A DNA stretch of 64,000 nucleotides from Neptunomonas concharum (GTDB lineage: Bacteria > Pseudomonadota > Gammaproteobacteria > Pseudomonadales > Balneatricaceae): contig NZ_CP043869.1 in assembly GCF_008630635.1 (NCBI RefSeq), positions 1,798,001 through 1,862,000 on the forward strand. Direction: 5' to 3'. Under the pieces are notes generated by a model, which saw only the letters and a program-made list of their open reading frames with translations, made no database searches and was not told where the DNA came from. Each line of letters starts with the position of its first letter. The stretch's first letter is position 1. The position numbers and the translations under genes were made by a program. This document shows, one piece after another, positions 43,737-54,360 of the stretch.

Positions 43737-45947
43737 CTATTTAGCACGCTTCTTGACACTTTTCTGGCGTGTTTGTTTGGATGATTTAGCCGCTGCTTTC
43801 TTACGTGCTAACGCGGTCGGTCTGTTAGACATCGAAGGTTTGGCAGCTCGTTGCGCTACAGGAGCGGTTTTGGCAGGTGCAGGTTTAGAAAATTTCTTCT
43901 TCTCTTCAGCAGGTACTAATTGCCACTCAGCACTCCCAATCAGATCGTCACGCCCCATCTCCTGAAGCACCTTTCTCAGCTTTGGCCAATTATCCTGATC
44001 ATGGTAACGCAGGAGTGCTTTTTGGGTACGGCGCTGTTCAAGGTCTCGAGGGATATAGAGTTTTTCACTCTTATAGCTGACTTTTTTAAGCGGGTTGCGC
44101 CCAGAGTGATACATCGCCGTCGCGAGTGCCATCGGTGAAGGATAGAAAGTTTGTACCTGATCCACTCGGAACTTATGTTCTTTTAACCAACGAGCAAGAT
44201 TAAGCATATCTTCATCTTCACAGCCAGGGTGTGCCGCGATAAAGTAAGGTATCAGATATTGCTTTTTACCGGCTTCTTTAGAGTATTTATCAAACATTTT
44301 CTTGAAGCGGTCATAGGTTCCCATACCCGGCTTCATCATTTTTGATAATGTTCCCTCTTCACTGTGCTCAGGTGCTATTTTCAGATAACCACCAACGTGA
44401 TGAGTCACCAGCTCTTTAACATATTCAGGATCTTCAACCGCTAAGTCATAGCGAAGGCCAGAGGCAATGGCAACAGTGTGTACACCTTCCAACTTACGCG
44501 CCTTACGGTATAACTGGGTCGTCTCACTATGATCAGTTTTCAGGTTCTGACAAATGACCGGATAAACGCAGGATAGCTTGCGGCAAGACGCTTGTATTTC
44601 AGGGTCATTACAGTTCAGGTGGTACATATTCGATGTTGGCCCACCTAAATCAGAAATCATACCAGTGAAGCCTGGAACTTTATCGCGTATCTCTTCGATC
44701 TCTTTAATAACCGACTCTTGGGAACGGCTCTGGATGATGCGACCTTCATGCTCAGTAATCGAACAAAACGTGCAACCACCAAAACAGCCACGCATGATAT
44801 TTACCGAAAAACGGATCATATCATAGGCTGGGATCTTCTTATTGCCATAGCGAGGATGCGGTATACGTTGATATGGCAACCCAAAAACAGCATCCATCTC
44901 CGGTGTATCTAACGGAATGGGAGGCGGATTTGCCCAAATTTCCTTTTTACCATCCCTCTGCACTAAAGCTTTTGCATTATGAGGGTTAGATTCCAAATGC
45001 AGAATACGTGAAGCATGAGCATAAAGAACAGGGTCTTTTGCTACCCGCTCATAAGCGGGTAGCCGGATGTAAGTACGATTCCCATCCAAACGCTGCTTGC
45101 CTTTGAGTGGCTCTGGAATAATGCGAATCGGTTGAACTGCGTTAGGGTCAGCCTTCGCTTTATCTTCAGCGCACTTAGCAGGCTCTGGAATATATTCGTA
45201 GGGGTTAACAATTTTATCAATATGGCCCGGCCAATCCACTCGGGTTGAATCGACTTCGACATAGCCATCAGGCAACTGCTCGCGTACAACCACTGTACCG
45301 CGAAGGTCAATAATCGAACGGATAGATTCACCCAGAGCAAGCCTGTGAGTTAGATCAACAATAGCCCGCTCAGCATTCCCGTAAAGCAGAATATCAGCGC
45401 CAGAATCTAATAAAACAGAGCGTCGAACTTTATTGCTCCAATAATCATACTGAGCTATGCGCCTTAAGCTTGCCTCAATACCACCAATAACAATCGGCAC
45501 ATCCTTATAAAGCTCCCGACAACGCTGTGAGTAAACAATGACAGCACGGTCTGGACGTTTCCCTTCCTCACCATCAGCGGTATAAGCATCATCATGTCTA
45601 ACTCGAAGATCAGCCGTATAACGGTTAATCATAGAGTCCATATTACCAGCCGTTACCCCAAAGTAGAGATTAGGCTTACCTAACTCCGAGAAGTCTGCTG
45701 TTGAACGCCAATCAGGCTGAGCAATGATACCTACACGAAATCCCTGAGCTTCAAGAACTCGCCCCATTACAGCCATGCCAAAACTGGGGTGATCTACGTA
45801 CGCATCACCCGTGATCAAAATCACATCACAGCTATCCCAGCCGAGTTGATCCATCTCCTCGCGCGTAGTCGGAAGAAAAGGAGCCGTGCCATAGCACTCG
45901 GCCCAATAAGGGGTATAAGAAAACAGATTGGGGGCAGTTCTGATCAT
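43737..45947 (-). CDS. ygiQ: YgiQ-family radical SAM protein
   Basis: Large radical SAM enzyme of uncharacterised function. An N-terminal UPF0313 domain (about 40-330) precedes the radical SAM cluster motif [17 protein letters not shown] (CxxxCxxC), and a C-terminal DUF3362-like part ends in a Lys/Ala-rich tail ([14 protein letters not shown]). About 736 residues, typical. The frame opens at a GTG at 45956; ATG 45947 (MIRTAPNLF) is more likely. Confidence 0.93.
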   Translation of the reverse strand: MIRTAPNLFSYTPYWAECYGTAPFLPTTREEMDQLGWDSCDVILITGDAYVDHPSFGMAVMGRVLEAQGFRVGIIAQPDWRSTADFSELGKPNLYFGVTAGNMDSMINRYTADLRVRHDDAYTADGEEGKRPDRAVIVYSQRCRELYKDVPIVIGGIEASLRRIAQYDYWSNKVRRSVLLDSGADILLYGNAERAIVDLTHRLALGESIRSIIDLRGTVVVREQLPDGYVEVDSTRVDWPGHIDKIVNPYEYIPEPAKCAEDKAKADPNAVQPIRIIPEPLKGKQRLDGNRTYIRLPAYERVAKDPVLYAHASRILHLESNPHNAKALVQRDGKKEIWANPPPIPLDTPEMDAVFGLPYQRIPHPRYGNKKIPAYDMIRFSVNIMRGCFGGCTFCSITEHEGRIIQSRSQESVIKEIEEIRDKVPGFTGMISDLGGPTSNMYHLNCNDPEIQASCRKLSCVYPVICQNLKTDHSETTQLYRKARKLEGVHTVAIASGLRYDLAVEDPEYVKELVTHHVGGYLKIAPEHSEEGTLSKMMKPGMGTYDRFKKMFDKYSKEAGKKQYLIPYFIAAHPGCEDEDMLNLARWLKEHKFRVDQVQTFYPSPMALATAMYHSGRNPLKKVSYKSEKLYIPRDLEQRRTQKALLRYHDQDNWPKLRKVLQEMGRDDLIGSAEWQLVPAEEKKKFSKPAPAKTAPVAQRAAKPSMSNRPTALARKKAAAKSSKQTRQKSVKKRAK

Positions 45948-46033
45948 GGATAACACTAGCTGGTTAGTTAACCTGCTATTCTCCCAGAAACCGACCGAGC
46001 GGCCTAGTCAATAAGCCGCAAATACAATGAAAT

Positions 46034-46474
46034 TTATTTGAGAACTAGCAAAGTTTGCTCGTTTTCCGCGGAAATCAGGGAAATAACCCCGCTTTTAGAG
46101 GGGTTATGGCGAACTTCCAATGGTTCCTCCAAGGCAAGCAAAAGCAACTGCTCCTGACTCATTGCCGGTCCTGCGCACAGTTTACGCGTCGTTGCTAGAG
46201 GTCCGATTGTCAGTTTTGTACCTGATAATTCATACCGGCCCATAAATCGGTTACACCCAGCAAATCCTGATAACTTGCCTTGAGGCTCAAAGTGAATGGA
46301 CAAGCTCGTAGACGCCATAACAGGACGACCAGCGATAGCTTGAATGGACCAATCAGAACCCGCCAAGACCGATGAAGATACCGGTTCTGCCACCGGATTA
46401 GTCTCACCTTTGTGCATGGGCTGGCAGCCAAGCAACAATGAAGTTGATAACGATATGAGAACTGTCCTTAGCAT
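46034..46474 (-). CDS. META-domain lipoprotein (HslJ-like)
   Basis: Signal peptide with lipobox LLGC (Cys at about residue 16) followed by one META domain: WSIQAIAGRPV, LSIHFEPQGKLSGFAGCNRFMGRYEL and LTIGPLATTRKLCAGPAMSQEQ are the family blocks (quoted in parts). HslJ-type proteins are linked to heat or novobiocin tolerance. The ATG at 46474 (AGGA eight bases upstream) is favoured over the one at 46483. Confidence 0.9.
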   Translation of the reverse strand: MLRTVLISLSTSLLLGCQPMHKGETNPVAEPVSSSVLAGSDWSIQAIAGRPVMASTSLSIHFEPQGKLSGFAGCNRFMGRYELSGTKLTIGPLATTRKLCAGPAMSQEQLLLLALEEPLEVRHNPSKSGVISLISAENEQTLLVLK

Positions 46475-46634
46475 AGGGAACATCCTGTCTTGTTAAAGGT
46501 TAGAGACAATATAGAACATATAAAAATTAAAACAATAAACCTTTGGGTTTGAGTGGATATTTTTAGTTTATTTTTTGCTATACACCCGCTGGACTTTAAT
46601 CTGATTAAACCTATTACTACCTTCTCTCAAAGAT

Positions 46635-46665
46635 AAAAAAGGCGGCTTATTTCAAAGCCGCCTTT
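46635..46665 (-). terminator. Intrinsic terminator after fabV
   Basis: AAAGGCGGCTT / AAGCCGCCTTT forms an 11-bp stem with a six-base loop, about 30 bases past the fabV stop; the minus strand continues into a run of T's. Confidence 0.88.
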
Positions 46666-46696
46666 AAATCACTGATACCTACTGTACTCGGTAATA

Positions 46697-47893
46697 TTAC
46701 GACAGCTCTATAACGTCAAACTCAACGAGCGGGCTAACATCTGCATCGTAATCAACACCGTCGACACCAAAGCCAAACAGCTTAAGGAACTCCGCTTTGT
46801 AGTATGCATAATCTGTTTTTTCAAAGAGATTATCCGTAGTGATCTCTTTCCACAGCGCCTTACACTCGTCCTGGATATCGTCACGCAGCTCCCAGTCATC
46901 CATACGGAAGCGGTTACCTTCATCAATCAAACCGCTATCGCCATAAAGGCCTGTACGGAAGAGCCGATCAATTTGCTCCATACATCCTTCATGTACGCCT
47001 TGTTCCTTCATAATCTTAAATACCATAGAAAGGTATAAAGGCATCACCGGAATAGCAGAGCTGGCTTGAGTAACAACAGACTTCAACACCCCAACATTCG
47101 CTTGACCACCTTGGGTGGACAAGGTGTTGTTCAATGCGTTAGCAGCACGATCTAAATCTTGCTTCGCTTTGCCTAATGCTCCATCCCAATAGATCGGCCA
47201 AGTAATTTCTGTGCCGATGTAACTGTATGCAACGGTTTTGCAGCCTTGTGCCAAAACACCCGCTTCATTCAGTGCGTTAATCCAAAGCTCCCAATCTTCG
47301 CCGCCCATAACCGTGACCGTGTTGGCAATTTCTTCTTCTGTTGCGGGCTCTACTTCAGCTTCGATAATGACATCTTTATTGGTATCGATAGCCGTCGAAC
47401 GGTAAGGTTCACCAATTGGTTTTAATGCAGAACGTACCACTTCACCGGTATCTGGCATCTTACGAACAGGAGATGCTAAAGAATAAATAACTAAATCAAC
47501 CTGTCCTAAATCTTCCTTAATCAGATCAATTACTTTCTGTTTAGCTTCATGGGAAAAAGCATCGCCATTGATGCTTTTCGCATATAAACCAGCTTTGTGA
47601 GCCTCCTGCTCAAACGCAGCTGAGTTATACCAACCGGCCGTACCCGTTTTCTTTTCAGTACCCGGTTTTTCAAAGAAGACCCCGATCGTTGCCGCTTCTG
47701 AGCCAAAAGCAGCAGCAATACGTGAAGATAGGCCATAACCACTGGATGCTCCTACCACCAAAACCTTTTTAGGGCCGTTTTCAATCTGGCCATTTTTTTG
47801 AACATAGTTAATTTGCTCACGAACATTTTGAGCGCAACCGGTAGGGTGTGTTGTGGTACAAATAAAACCACGAATTTTCGGAGTGATGATCAT
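46697..47893 (-). CDS. fabV: Trans-2-enoyl-ACP reductase FabV
   Basis: NADH-dependent enoyl-ACP reductase completing the elongation cycle of type II fatty-acid synthesis; triclosan-resistant alternative to FabI. The start [20 protein letters not shown] matches FabV, with [21 protein letters not shown] as the nucleotide-binding loop and the Tyr-x8-Lys active site in [10 protein letters not shown]. 398 residues from ATG 47893; the frame opens four codons earlier. It is monocistronic with its own terminator. Confidence 0.96.
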   Translation of the reverse strand: MIITPKIRGFICTTTHPTGCAQNVREQINYVQKNGQIENGPKKVLVVGASSGYGLSSRIAAAFGSEAATIGVFFEKPGTEKKTGTAGWYNSAAFEQEAHKAGLYAKSINGDAFSHEAKQKVIDLIKEDLGQVDLVIYSLASPVRKMPDTGEVVRSALKPIGEPYRSTAIDTNKDVIIEAEVEPATEEEIANTVTVMGGEDWELWINALNEAGVLAQGCKTVAYSYIGTEITWPIYWDGALGKAKQDLDRAANALNNTLSTQGGQANVGVLKSVVTQASSAIPVMPLYLSMVFKIMKEQGVHEGCMEQIDRLFRTGLYGDSGLIDEGNRFRMDDWELRDDIQDECKALWKEITTDNLFEKTDYAYYKAEFLKLFGFGVDGVDYDADVSPLVEFDVIELS

Positions 47894-47970
47894 GGTTGAT
47901 AACAATCTCTATCAATTTATTGGAAATAATCTGGCCTGTACCTTACCCGATTTTCGATGCCTTTAATAGC

Positions 47971-47995
47971 AAAACACCCGCATAAGCGGGTGTTT
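47971..47995 (-). terminator. Intrinsic terminator after the acyl-CoA dehydrogenase gene
   Basis: AAACACCCGC / GCGGGTGTTT, a perfect 10-bp stem with a four-base loop, about 22 bases past the dehydrogenase stop; the minus strand ends in TTTT. Confidence 0.85.
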
Positions 47996-48016
47996 AGTAG
48001 GCGTTACACGAACTGA

Positions 48017-49810
48017 TTAATTGTACGAACTATCCAGATGCTCATCAGCAAATGCCATGATCGATGTGCTTCCGGCAGAAACCATTTGAGCATAGCTTAA
48101 ATAGCGCGGCAGGATCTGATCCATATAGAACAATGTGGTTAGCTGCTTGGACTCAAGGTAAGGATCCGTTTCACCTGCGGCTTGACTTTCCGCCGCGGCA
48201 AGCGCCGTTCTTAGCAACTCCCATCCTCCACATAATGTACCCATCATCATCAGATAGTTGTAAGCAACCGCACCTGAGAAATAAGGATTTTCTGCTGAGT
48301 CACCCAGCAATTGAGTCGTCGCCGTTTTAGCCGCTTGCAATGCAGCTTCTAACTGTTCCGCTGCAGTGACAAAGCGCGCAACACCTCTTGCTTGCGCAAT
48401 AACCTGTGAGATCTCTTCCATAACAGCCTGAGCCGCTTGCCCCTGATCCATCAATGTCTTACGACCTACCAAGTCCAGAGCCTGGATGCCGTTTGTACCT
48501 TCATAGATAGGTAAGATACGTGCATCACGGAAGTGCTGAGCAGCACCGGTTTCTTCGATAAAGCCCATGCCACCATGAACCTGTACACCCAAAGACGTTA
48601 CTTCTTGCGCCACTTCTGTACACCAGCCTTTTACGATAGGCGTTAAGTAAGCAGCACGGGCTTTTTCTGCAGCGGCCTGCACTTTATCATCCAGAGCATG
48701 TGCAAAGTCCAAACTAGCACACGCATCGTAGGCCAAAGCACGACCAGCCTCGGTTAAGGACTTCATGGTCATTAGCATACGGCGAACATCAGCGTGACGC
48801 AGAATAGGCCCCTCTTCATTAAAGCCTACCGCCTTGCCCTGAGTACGATCACCGGCATACCAAAATGCCTGCTGATAAGCGCGCTCAGAGATTGCAACAC
48901 CTTGCAAGCCAACCGCCAGACGAGCGTTATTCATCATCGTAAACATGCAAGCTAATCCTTTGCCTGGCTCACCGACAAGATAGCCTACAGCACCCTCTTT
49001 CTCGCCAAATGCCATCACACAGGTAGCGCTAGCATGGATACCTAGCTTATGCTCCAAAGAGGCAACCTGAACATCATTACGCTCACCCAGTTCACCATTC
49101 TCATTGACAAGGAATTTAGGGACCAAGAACAGCGAGATACCTCGCACACCTGGAGGTGCATCAGGAAGACGAGCCAACACCAAGTGGATGATGTTTTCTG
49201 CCATCTGGTGATCCCCCCATGTAATGAAGATCTTCTGCCCAGATATACGATAGTGATCACCTTCAAGCTCAGCTTTACTGCGTACAACGGACAGGTCGGA
49301 GCCTGCACCAGGCTCAGTCAGGTTCATTGTGCCTGTCCATTCGCCACTGATCATTTTTTCGAGATAGGTCTTCTTCAGCTCATCACTGCCGTTCAGGTAC
49401 AGGGCCTCAACAGCACCTTGGCTTAAAAGTGGGCATAATCCCCACGACATATTGGCTGACTGCCACATCTCCATGACAGGAATAGAGAGAGAATAAGGTA
49501 AGCCTTGGCCACCAAACTCAGGATCAAACTGTAGTGATCCCCAGCCGCCTTCCATGTACTGTTGATAAGCTTCTGCAAACCCATCAGGCGTAATGACATT
49601 ACCATCTTCCAATCGAACGCCCTGCTCATCGCCAACGGTATTTGTCGGCGCAATGACTTCTGCAGAAACACGACCTGCCTCTTCGAGAATTGCTGACACC
49701 ATGTCTGGCGTAGCATCTTCGAAGGTAGACAGCTCAGCGAGCTGCGGCATGCGAGATACGTTATTCAGAACAAACTGCATATCTTTAAGAGGCGCTTTAT
49801 AATCAGCCAT
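48017..49810 (-). CDS. Acyl-CoA dehydrogenase with extended C-terminus
   Basis: FAD-dependent first enzyme of beta-oxidation (597 residues, the longer class with an added C-terminal helical domain). GEWTGTMNLTEPGAGSDLS marks the FAD/substrate region, and the catalytic base is expected in RILPIYEGTNGIQALDLVGRK (Glu of YEGT, about residue 430). GMGFIEETG precedes it. It starts at ATG 49810 and is divergent from the MaoC hydratase gene across 181 bases containing TGGAATA repeats. Confidence 0.94.
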   Translation of the reverse strand: MADYKAPLKDMQFVLNNVSRMPQLAELSTFEDATPDMVSAILEEAGRVSAEVIAPTNTVGDEQGVRLEDGNVITPDGFAEAYQQYMEGGWGSLQFDPEFGGQGLPYSLSIPVMEMWQSANMSWGLCPLLSQGAVEALYLNGSDELKKTYLEKMISGEWTGTMNLTEPGAGSDLSVVRSKAELEGDHYRISGQKIFITWGDHQMAENIIHLVLARLPDAPPGVRGISLFLVPKFLVNENGELGERNDVQVASLEHKLGIHASATCVMAFGEKEGAVGYLVGEPGKGLACMFTMMNNARLAVGLQGVAISERAYQQAFWYAGDRTQGKAVGFNEEGPILRHADVRRMLMTMKSLTEAGRALAYDACASLDFAHALDDKVQAAAEKARAAYLTPIVKGWCTEVAQEVTSLGVQVHGGMGFIEETGAAQHFRDARILPIYEGTNGIQALDLVGRKTLMDQGQAAQAVMEEISQVIAQARGVARFVTAAEQLEAALQAAKTATTQLLGDSAENPYFSGAVAYNYLMMMGTLCGGWELLRTALAAAESQAAGETDPYLESKQLTTLFYMDQILPRYLSYAQMVSAGSTSIMAFADEHLDSSYN

Positions 49811-49935
49811 ATGTCATCATCTCTCTATAGTCTAATTAGGTGACCAATTGATGAGTGCGAGAGCCTCGCTCCCATCAGGGAATTCACTTATTCTATCACA
49901 ATATGTGGAATACCTAAGGTTTTCCCCTAATACTT

Positions 49936-49960
49936 TGGAATAGAATATAAACTTATTCCA
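49936..49960. promoter_or_regulatory. TGGAATA-N11-TATTCCA operator candidate
   Basis: A 7-bp inverted repeat with an 11-base spacer, 32 bases before the MaoC gene. A further TGGAATA copy occurs at about 49906-49912. It lies in the divergent region shared with the acyl-CoA dehydrogenase. The cognate regulator is unknown. Confidence 0.4.
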
Positions 49961-49991
49961 GCTAACTTGCTTTCAGTAGGAGACATTAAAT

Positions 49992-50429
49992 ATGCAAGAA
50001 TTGCACGGCTATTACCTTGAAGACCTTGAAGTCGGCATGAGCGCAACCTATGCAAAAACCATTTCCGAGTCGGATGTGTATATGTTTGCGGGTATCTCAG
50101 GGGACAACAACCCTGTCCATATCAACGATGAATACGCTAAAACCACACCCTTTAAGCAACGTATCGTCCACGGCATGTTCAGTGCAGCACTTATTTCTAC
50201 AGTTGCGGGCACACGCCTACCTGGGCCTGGTGCCATCTATATTGACCAACAGATCAAATTCAAAGCACCCGTGCACATTGGCGACACAGCGAAAGCTACG
50301 TTAACGGTCACAGAAATCGACGAAAAACGTCGTCGTGTCAAAGCCCAAACAGATGTACACGTTGGTGAAACGCTGGTAGCCACCGGCAACGCGACGTTTA
50401 TGGTAGATCGTCGCGAAGCGGCAGAGTAA
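49992..50429 (+). CDS. MaoC-family (R)-specific enoyl-CoA hydratase
   Basis: Hot-dog-fold hydratase of 145 residues. The hydratase-2 motif MFAGISGDNNPVHINDEYA contains the catalytic Asp and His; IVHGMFSAALIS follows. Similar single-domain enzymes (PhaJ) turn trans-2-enoyl-CoA into (R)-3-hydroxyacyl-CoA, feeding PHA synthesis from beta-oxidation, which fits the phasin and acyl-CoA dehydrogenase in this window. Its 3' end overlaps the convergent GGDEF gene by 32 bases. Confidence 0.87.
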   Translation: MQELHGYYLEDLEVGMSATYAKTISESDVYMFAGISGDNNPVHINDEYAKTTPFKQRIVHGMFSAALISTVAGTRLPGPGAIYIDQQIKFKAPVHIGDTAKATLTVTEIDEKRRRVKAQTDVHVGETLVATGNATFMVDRREAAE

Positions 50430-52386
50430 ACCTAGCACCTACGCTGGGATCGAGCTGATTATATAGGTTCGATTCCGGCGCCTCTTTAAACAAACTTCCC
50501 GTACAAATATAACAACCCAACCCTTGGAGTTTTTGCAGTTGCGTTTCACGGGTAACACCTTCTGCGATAACAACCAACCCCATACTTGTTGACATAGAAA
50601 GTGCAGCTCTGACGACAGAGTGAGAACTGGTTTCGATATCTTCTACTAGCTGCCGATCCAACTTGATGTGTGTAACAGGTACTTGCTGCAAGAGTGACAA
50701 AGATGACCGCCCTGCACCAAAGCCCTCAGCCAATAGATTAACACCTAGCTCTCGTAGCTGGTGTAACACAAAAAGGTCGGCTTTAGGGTCTGCCAAGTGT
50801 GCTTCATTTAGAGCGATAATGATCGACTCCGGCGAGCACTCAATGGTATTTAGTAGTTTTTTCAGTGACGCAACGAAGTTTCCACCAAATAACTGACTAG
50901 AAGATATACTTATAAGTAATTGGTAATTAAGGCCTTTCCTGTTAAATTTCATGAGACCTTGGCAGGATTGCTCCAGCCCCATAAAACCGATCAAGGCTGC
51001 CATTCCGCACTCCTTTGCTACCGGATAGAACTCATCAGCACTGATAACGCCAAGCTCTGCATTCGTCCATGTAAGTGCTGATTCATAAGCAACAATACCC
51101 TGCTGATAGGTATCGACCACTGGTGAAAAGTTGGCCGAAAACTCTTCATCACAAATAGCCTTTGAAAGCAGCTGCCTCATCCGATGGCGCCGGTTAACCT
51201 CATCAGACATCTGCTTAGAGAAGTAAATATATTGCGACTTACCACGCCCTTTTGCACTGTACATTGCGGCATCTGCGTGTCTCAATAGGTCATCAATAAT
51301 GAATCCGTCTTCAGGAAAGCGAACAATACCGACGCTAGCACTGATTTGCAGCTCGCCAAGCTCTTCTAGCATAAAGGGCTCGCATATAGCCTGCATCAGA
51401 TTTTTAGCCATACCGTCCAAGTCAGCATGATCGACAACCAAATCAGCAATCAAAAACTCATCGCCTCCCAGCCGTGCAATACAACTGGCCTCACTAAATC
51501 GAAAAGATAGACGTTCCGCTAAAATATTGAGGAGCCGATCTCCCTGATTGTGCCCATAGTAATCATTAATTGTCTTGAAGTTATCCAAATCAATAAAGAA
51601 AAGGCTAAACGCCGCACCCCGATCAATCATCTCCTCAAGGCGCTTCATTAATCCATAACGATTAGAAAGCTTAGTTAAGGGGTCGATCACAGCCAGCTGC
51701 CGATGCTCCAGCTCACGCTGCTTTCGCTCTGTCACATCATATTGGCGCAGGACAAACTGATTTCCATCCTTAGTTTGGTTAACGCGAATCTGTAAACCGT
51801 ACCAACGACTACCGTGCACCGTCGGCAAGTAGAGCTCTACTTCGTGCTCGCGAACTTCCAGAGCGGTCGACCAAACCTCATGCGCTTGATGCTCAGAAAA
51901 GAACAGATCCGCAAAGCGCATCTTCTTCTTTCCATAAATTTCAATAAACATGGGATTTGCACTTTTAAGATAACCATCGTTATCCCAAAGCGAGGCAATA
52001 GTTGTTGAAGAGTGGATGGAGAGCTCAGTTTCAAGAAGTTCTTTGGTGACCACGACCTGCGCCAACATCGCTACCCTGCCATCATTAAGCAAGATACCTG
52101 AGTAGTGACAATAGACCTCTTTTCTTTTTTGCTTAGGGAAAAGTGTCCACCACTGTGTATGCTCTTTGCCGTTACGAAACCCCTTTAAATCATTTTTTAA
52201 TAGGGTGTAGATCGCTTCAGACATATTCTCACTGAAATCACGGCTATATAACTCTGCAGCGGACTCAGCTTCCCAGAAGCTCATGGCCTGTTCATTTGCC
52301 CAATGAATACGAAACCGTTCTACATCATATACCCAAATGGGGTTTTGTAAGGCCTTGAGTGTGTCTAGTTCTTCTTCTTTTAACAC
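50398..52386 (-). CDS. PAS-GGDEF-degenerate EAL protein
   Basis: Predicted diguanylate cyclase of 662 residues without membrane helices. Two PAS-like regions (about 1-115 and 125-225) precede a GGDEF domain with intact active site (ARLGGDEFLIADL, about residue 312); the inhibitory I-site RxxD is absent. The EAL domain is degraded: the EAL motif reads ESA in YESALTW, the Asn of the NLS motif is Ser (ISISSSQL), and the DDFG loop is AEGFGAGRSS. It should therefore make c-di-GMP but not hydrolyse it. It starts at GTG and overlaps the MaoC gene at its 3' end. Confidence 0.9.
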   Translation of the reverse strand: MLKEEELDTLKALQNPIWVYDVERFRIHWANEQAMSFWEAESAAELYSRDFSENMSEAIYTLLKNDLKGFRNGKEHTQWWTLFPKQKRKEVYCHYSGILLNDGRVAMLAQVVVTKELLETELSIHSSTTIASLWDNDGYLKSANPMFIEIYGKKKMRFADLFFSEHQAHEVWSTALEVREHEVELYLPTVHGSRWYGLQIRVNQTKDGNQFVLRQYDVTERKQRELEHRQLAVIDPLTKLSNRYGLMKRLEEMIDRGAAFSLFFIDLDNFKTINDYYGHNQGDRLLNILAERLSFRFSEASCIARLGGDEFLIADLVVDHADLDGMAKNLMQAICEPFMLEELGELQISASVGIVRFPEDGFIIDDLLRHADAAMYSAKGRGKSQYIYFSKQMSDEVNRRHRMRQLLSKAICDEEFSANFSPVVDTYQQGIVAYESALTWTNAELGVISADEFYPVAKECGMAALIGFMGLEQSCQGLMKFNRKGLNYQLLISISSSQLFGGNFVASLKKLLNTIECSPESIIIALNEAHLADPKADLFVLHQLRELGVNLLAEGFGAGRSSLSLLQQVPVTHIKLDRQLVEDIETSSHSVVRAALSMSTSMGLVVIAEGVTRETQLQKLQGLGCYICTGSLFKEAPESNLYNQLDPSVGARFTLPLRDDLP

Positions 52387-52504
52387 AGCGTACTTCCCTC
52401 TCCTTCTCCATAAAGAACTTCGCCGTAAGTAGGACTATAACACTCACAAACGGGCGGCTGAACTAAATGTTCAAAAAAGCACACAAGTGTTTTATTTTGC
52501 AGAC

Positions 52505-52530
52505 AAAAAAAGCAGCCAAAAGGCTGCTTT
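52505..52530 (-). terminator. Intrinsic terminator after the acyl-CoA synthetase gene
   Basis: AAAGCAGCC / GGCTGCTTT, a 9-bp stem with a four-base loop followed on the minus strand by a run of seven T's, about 30 bases past the synthetase stop. Confidence 0.88.
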
Positions 52531-52560
52531 CGTAAGCGTTTAAACTTCCGGTTAGAAGAA

Positions 52561-54195
52561 TTAATCTTCGTTCGCTTGATCTCTCAGCAAGAATTTTTGG
52601 ATCTTCCCTGTAGACGTTTTTGGCAAATCACCAAAGACGATCTTCTTAGGTGCTTTGAAGTGGGCCATATTCTCTCTACAGAAAGCGATCACTTCTTCAG
52701 CGGTGATGGCCTCACCATCTTTTACCTTAACAAAGGCACAAGGCACCTCACCCCACTTTTCATCCTGCTTAGCAACAACAGCAGCTTCCATAATAGAGTG
52801 ATGGCGATACAAAACATCCTCAACTTCGATACTGGAGATGTTCTCACCCCCCGAGATGATGATGTCTTTTGAACGGTCTTTGATCTCAATGTAACCATCT
52901 GGATGCCACACCGCCAAATCACCAGAATGCAACCAGCCCCCTTCAAAGGTTTCATCGGTGGTCGATGGATTTTTCAAATACCCCTTCATCACCAAGTTAC
53001 CACGCATGAAGATCTCACCAATCGTAGTACCGTCCTGAGGGACAGGCTCAAGGGTTTCAGGATTAGCAATCATCAAGCCTTCCTGCATCGGCACTTTAAC
53101 CCCTTGACGAGATTTCAGACGCGCTTTTTCTTCGATGGACTTTTCATCCCACTCATCATGCCATGCACACACGACAGACGGGCCGTAAGTTTCGGTTAGA
53201 CCGTAGACATGAGTTACTTTAAAGCCCATCTCTTCCATTCCCTGGATAACAGAAGCAGGTGGCGCAGCGCCGGCAGTCATCACTTTGACTTCGTGGTTAA
53301 TATCAGCCTTCAGTTCATCAGGGGAGTTGTTCAACATGTTTAGAACGATCGGAGCGCCACAGAAGTGATTAACCTTCTCTTTGCGAATAGCATCATAAAT
53401 TTCATCTGCGCGTACATGCCTTAAGCACACACTAACGCCTGCGCTCGCAGCAATGCTCCAAGGGAAACACCAGCCGTTACAATGGAACATAGGCAATGTC
53501 CATAGGTATGACGGGTGCGCACCCATATTCCAAGAAATCAGGTTGCTTACCGCATTTAGATAAGCACCTCGGTGGTGATAAACCACACCTTTTGGATTAC
53601 CTGTCGTACCAGAAGTATAGTTCAGAGTGATCGCATCCCACTCATCTTCAGGTAAAGACCACTGGAAATCTTCATCGCCCTGAGCGATAAAAGCTTCGTA
53701 ATCCATCGTGCCGATCAGCTCACCGCCTTCGTAATAGAGATCATCGATATCGATAACCAGCGGCTTGTTTTGCACCATTTTAACTGCACGAGAAATCACT
53801 TCAGAAAACTCTCGATCCACAAAGAGAATCTTTGCTTCACCATGCTGCAAAATAAAAGCTAACGCTTCTGCATCAAGGCGAGTATTTAACGCGTTCAGCA
53901 CAGCCCCAACCATAGGCACACCAAAGTGCGCTTCAAAAATTTCTGGTATATTAGGCGCCATAAATGCAATCGTATCGCCTTTACCCACACCATTTTTGGC
54001 TAGCGCACTGGCTAGTTTAAGCGTTCGTTTGTAAGTTTCAGACCACGTACGTCGCGTATCTTGATGTACAACGGCTAAATGATCTGGATATACACTTGCA
54101 GCGCGCTGAATAAAAGATAATGGGCTGAGTGCCGCATAGTTAGCAGCGTTTTTATCCAAACCCATAACATAAGGATTGTGGTTATTATTTGTCAT
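52561..54195 (-). CDS. AMP-forming acyl-CoA synthetase (DmdB-like branch)
   Basis: ANL-superfamily ligase of 544 residues. Motifs: LNYTSGTTGNPKGVVYHHRG (core TSGTTGNPKG), THVYGLTETYGPSV, GWLHSGDLAVWHPDGY and DRSKDIIISGGENISS, with the catalytic Lys in KTSTGKIQKF. The MGLDKNAANYAALSPLSFI opening belongs to the branch including 3-methylmercaptopropionyl-CoA ligase (DmdB) and short or medium-chain ligases, so a role in DMSP or fatty-acid use is possible but unproven. It is divergent from the FixLJ-like genes, which may control it. Confidence 0.88.
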   Translation of the reverse strand: MTNNNHNPYVMGLDKNAANYAALSPLSFIQRAASVYPDHLAVVHQDTRRTWSETYKRTLKLASALAKNGVGKGDTIAFMAPNIPEIFEAHFGVPMVGAVLNALNTRLDAEALAFILQHGEAKILFVDREFSEVISRAVKMVQNKPLVIDIDDLYYEGGELIGTMDYEAFIAQGDEDFQWSLPEDEWDAITLNYTSGTTGNPKGVVYHHRGAYLNAVSNLISWNMGAHPSYLWTLPMFHCNGWCFPWSIAASAGVSVCLRHVRADEIYDAIRKEKVNHFCGAPIVLNMLNNSPDELKADINHEVKVMTAGAAPPASVIQGMEEMGFKVTHVYGLTETYGPSVVCAWHDEWDEKSIEEKARLKSRQGVKVPMQEGLMIANPETLEPVPQDGTTIGEIFMRGNLVMKGYLKNPSTTDETFEGGWLHSGDLAVWHPDGYIEIKDRSKDIIISGGENISSIEVEDVLYRHHSIMEAAVVAKQDEKWGEVPCAFVKVKDGEAITAEEVIAFCRENMAHFKAPKKIVFGDLPKTSTGKIQKFLLRDQANED

Positions 54196-54360
54196 TCTGT
54201 TCCCTTACTCACTGTTGAGTTGTTAAAGCGATAGGTCTTTGCCGACATCCAAACACAAAAATAAGCAAAAACCCTTACTCAGGTAATTATGATACGCAAT
54301 TTCCCTTATTACACAAGCTAGCCTAAAGTCATACTATATTTACCAGAACTGTATAAAGAA

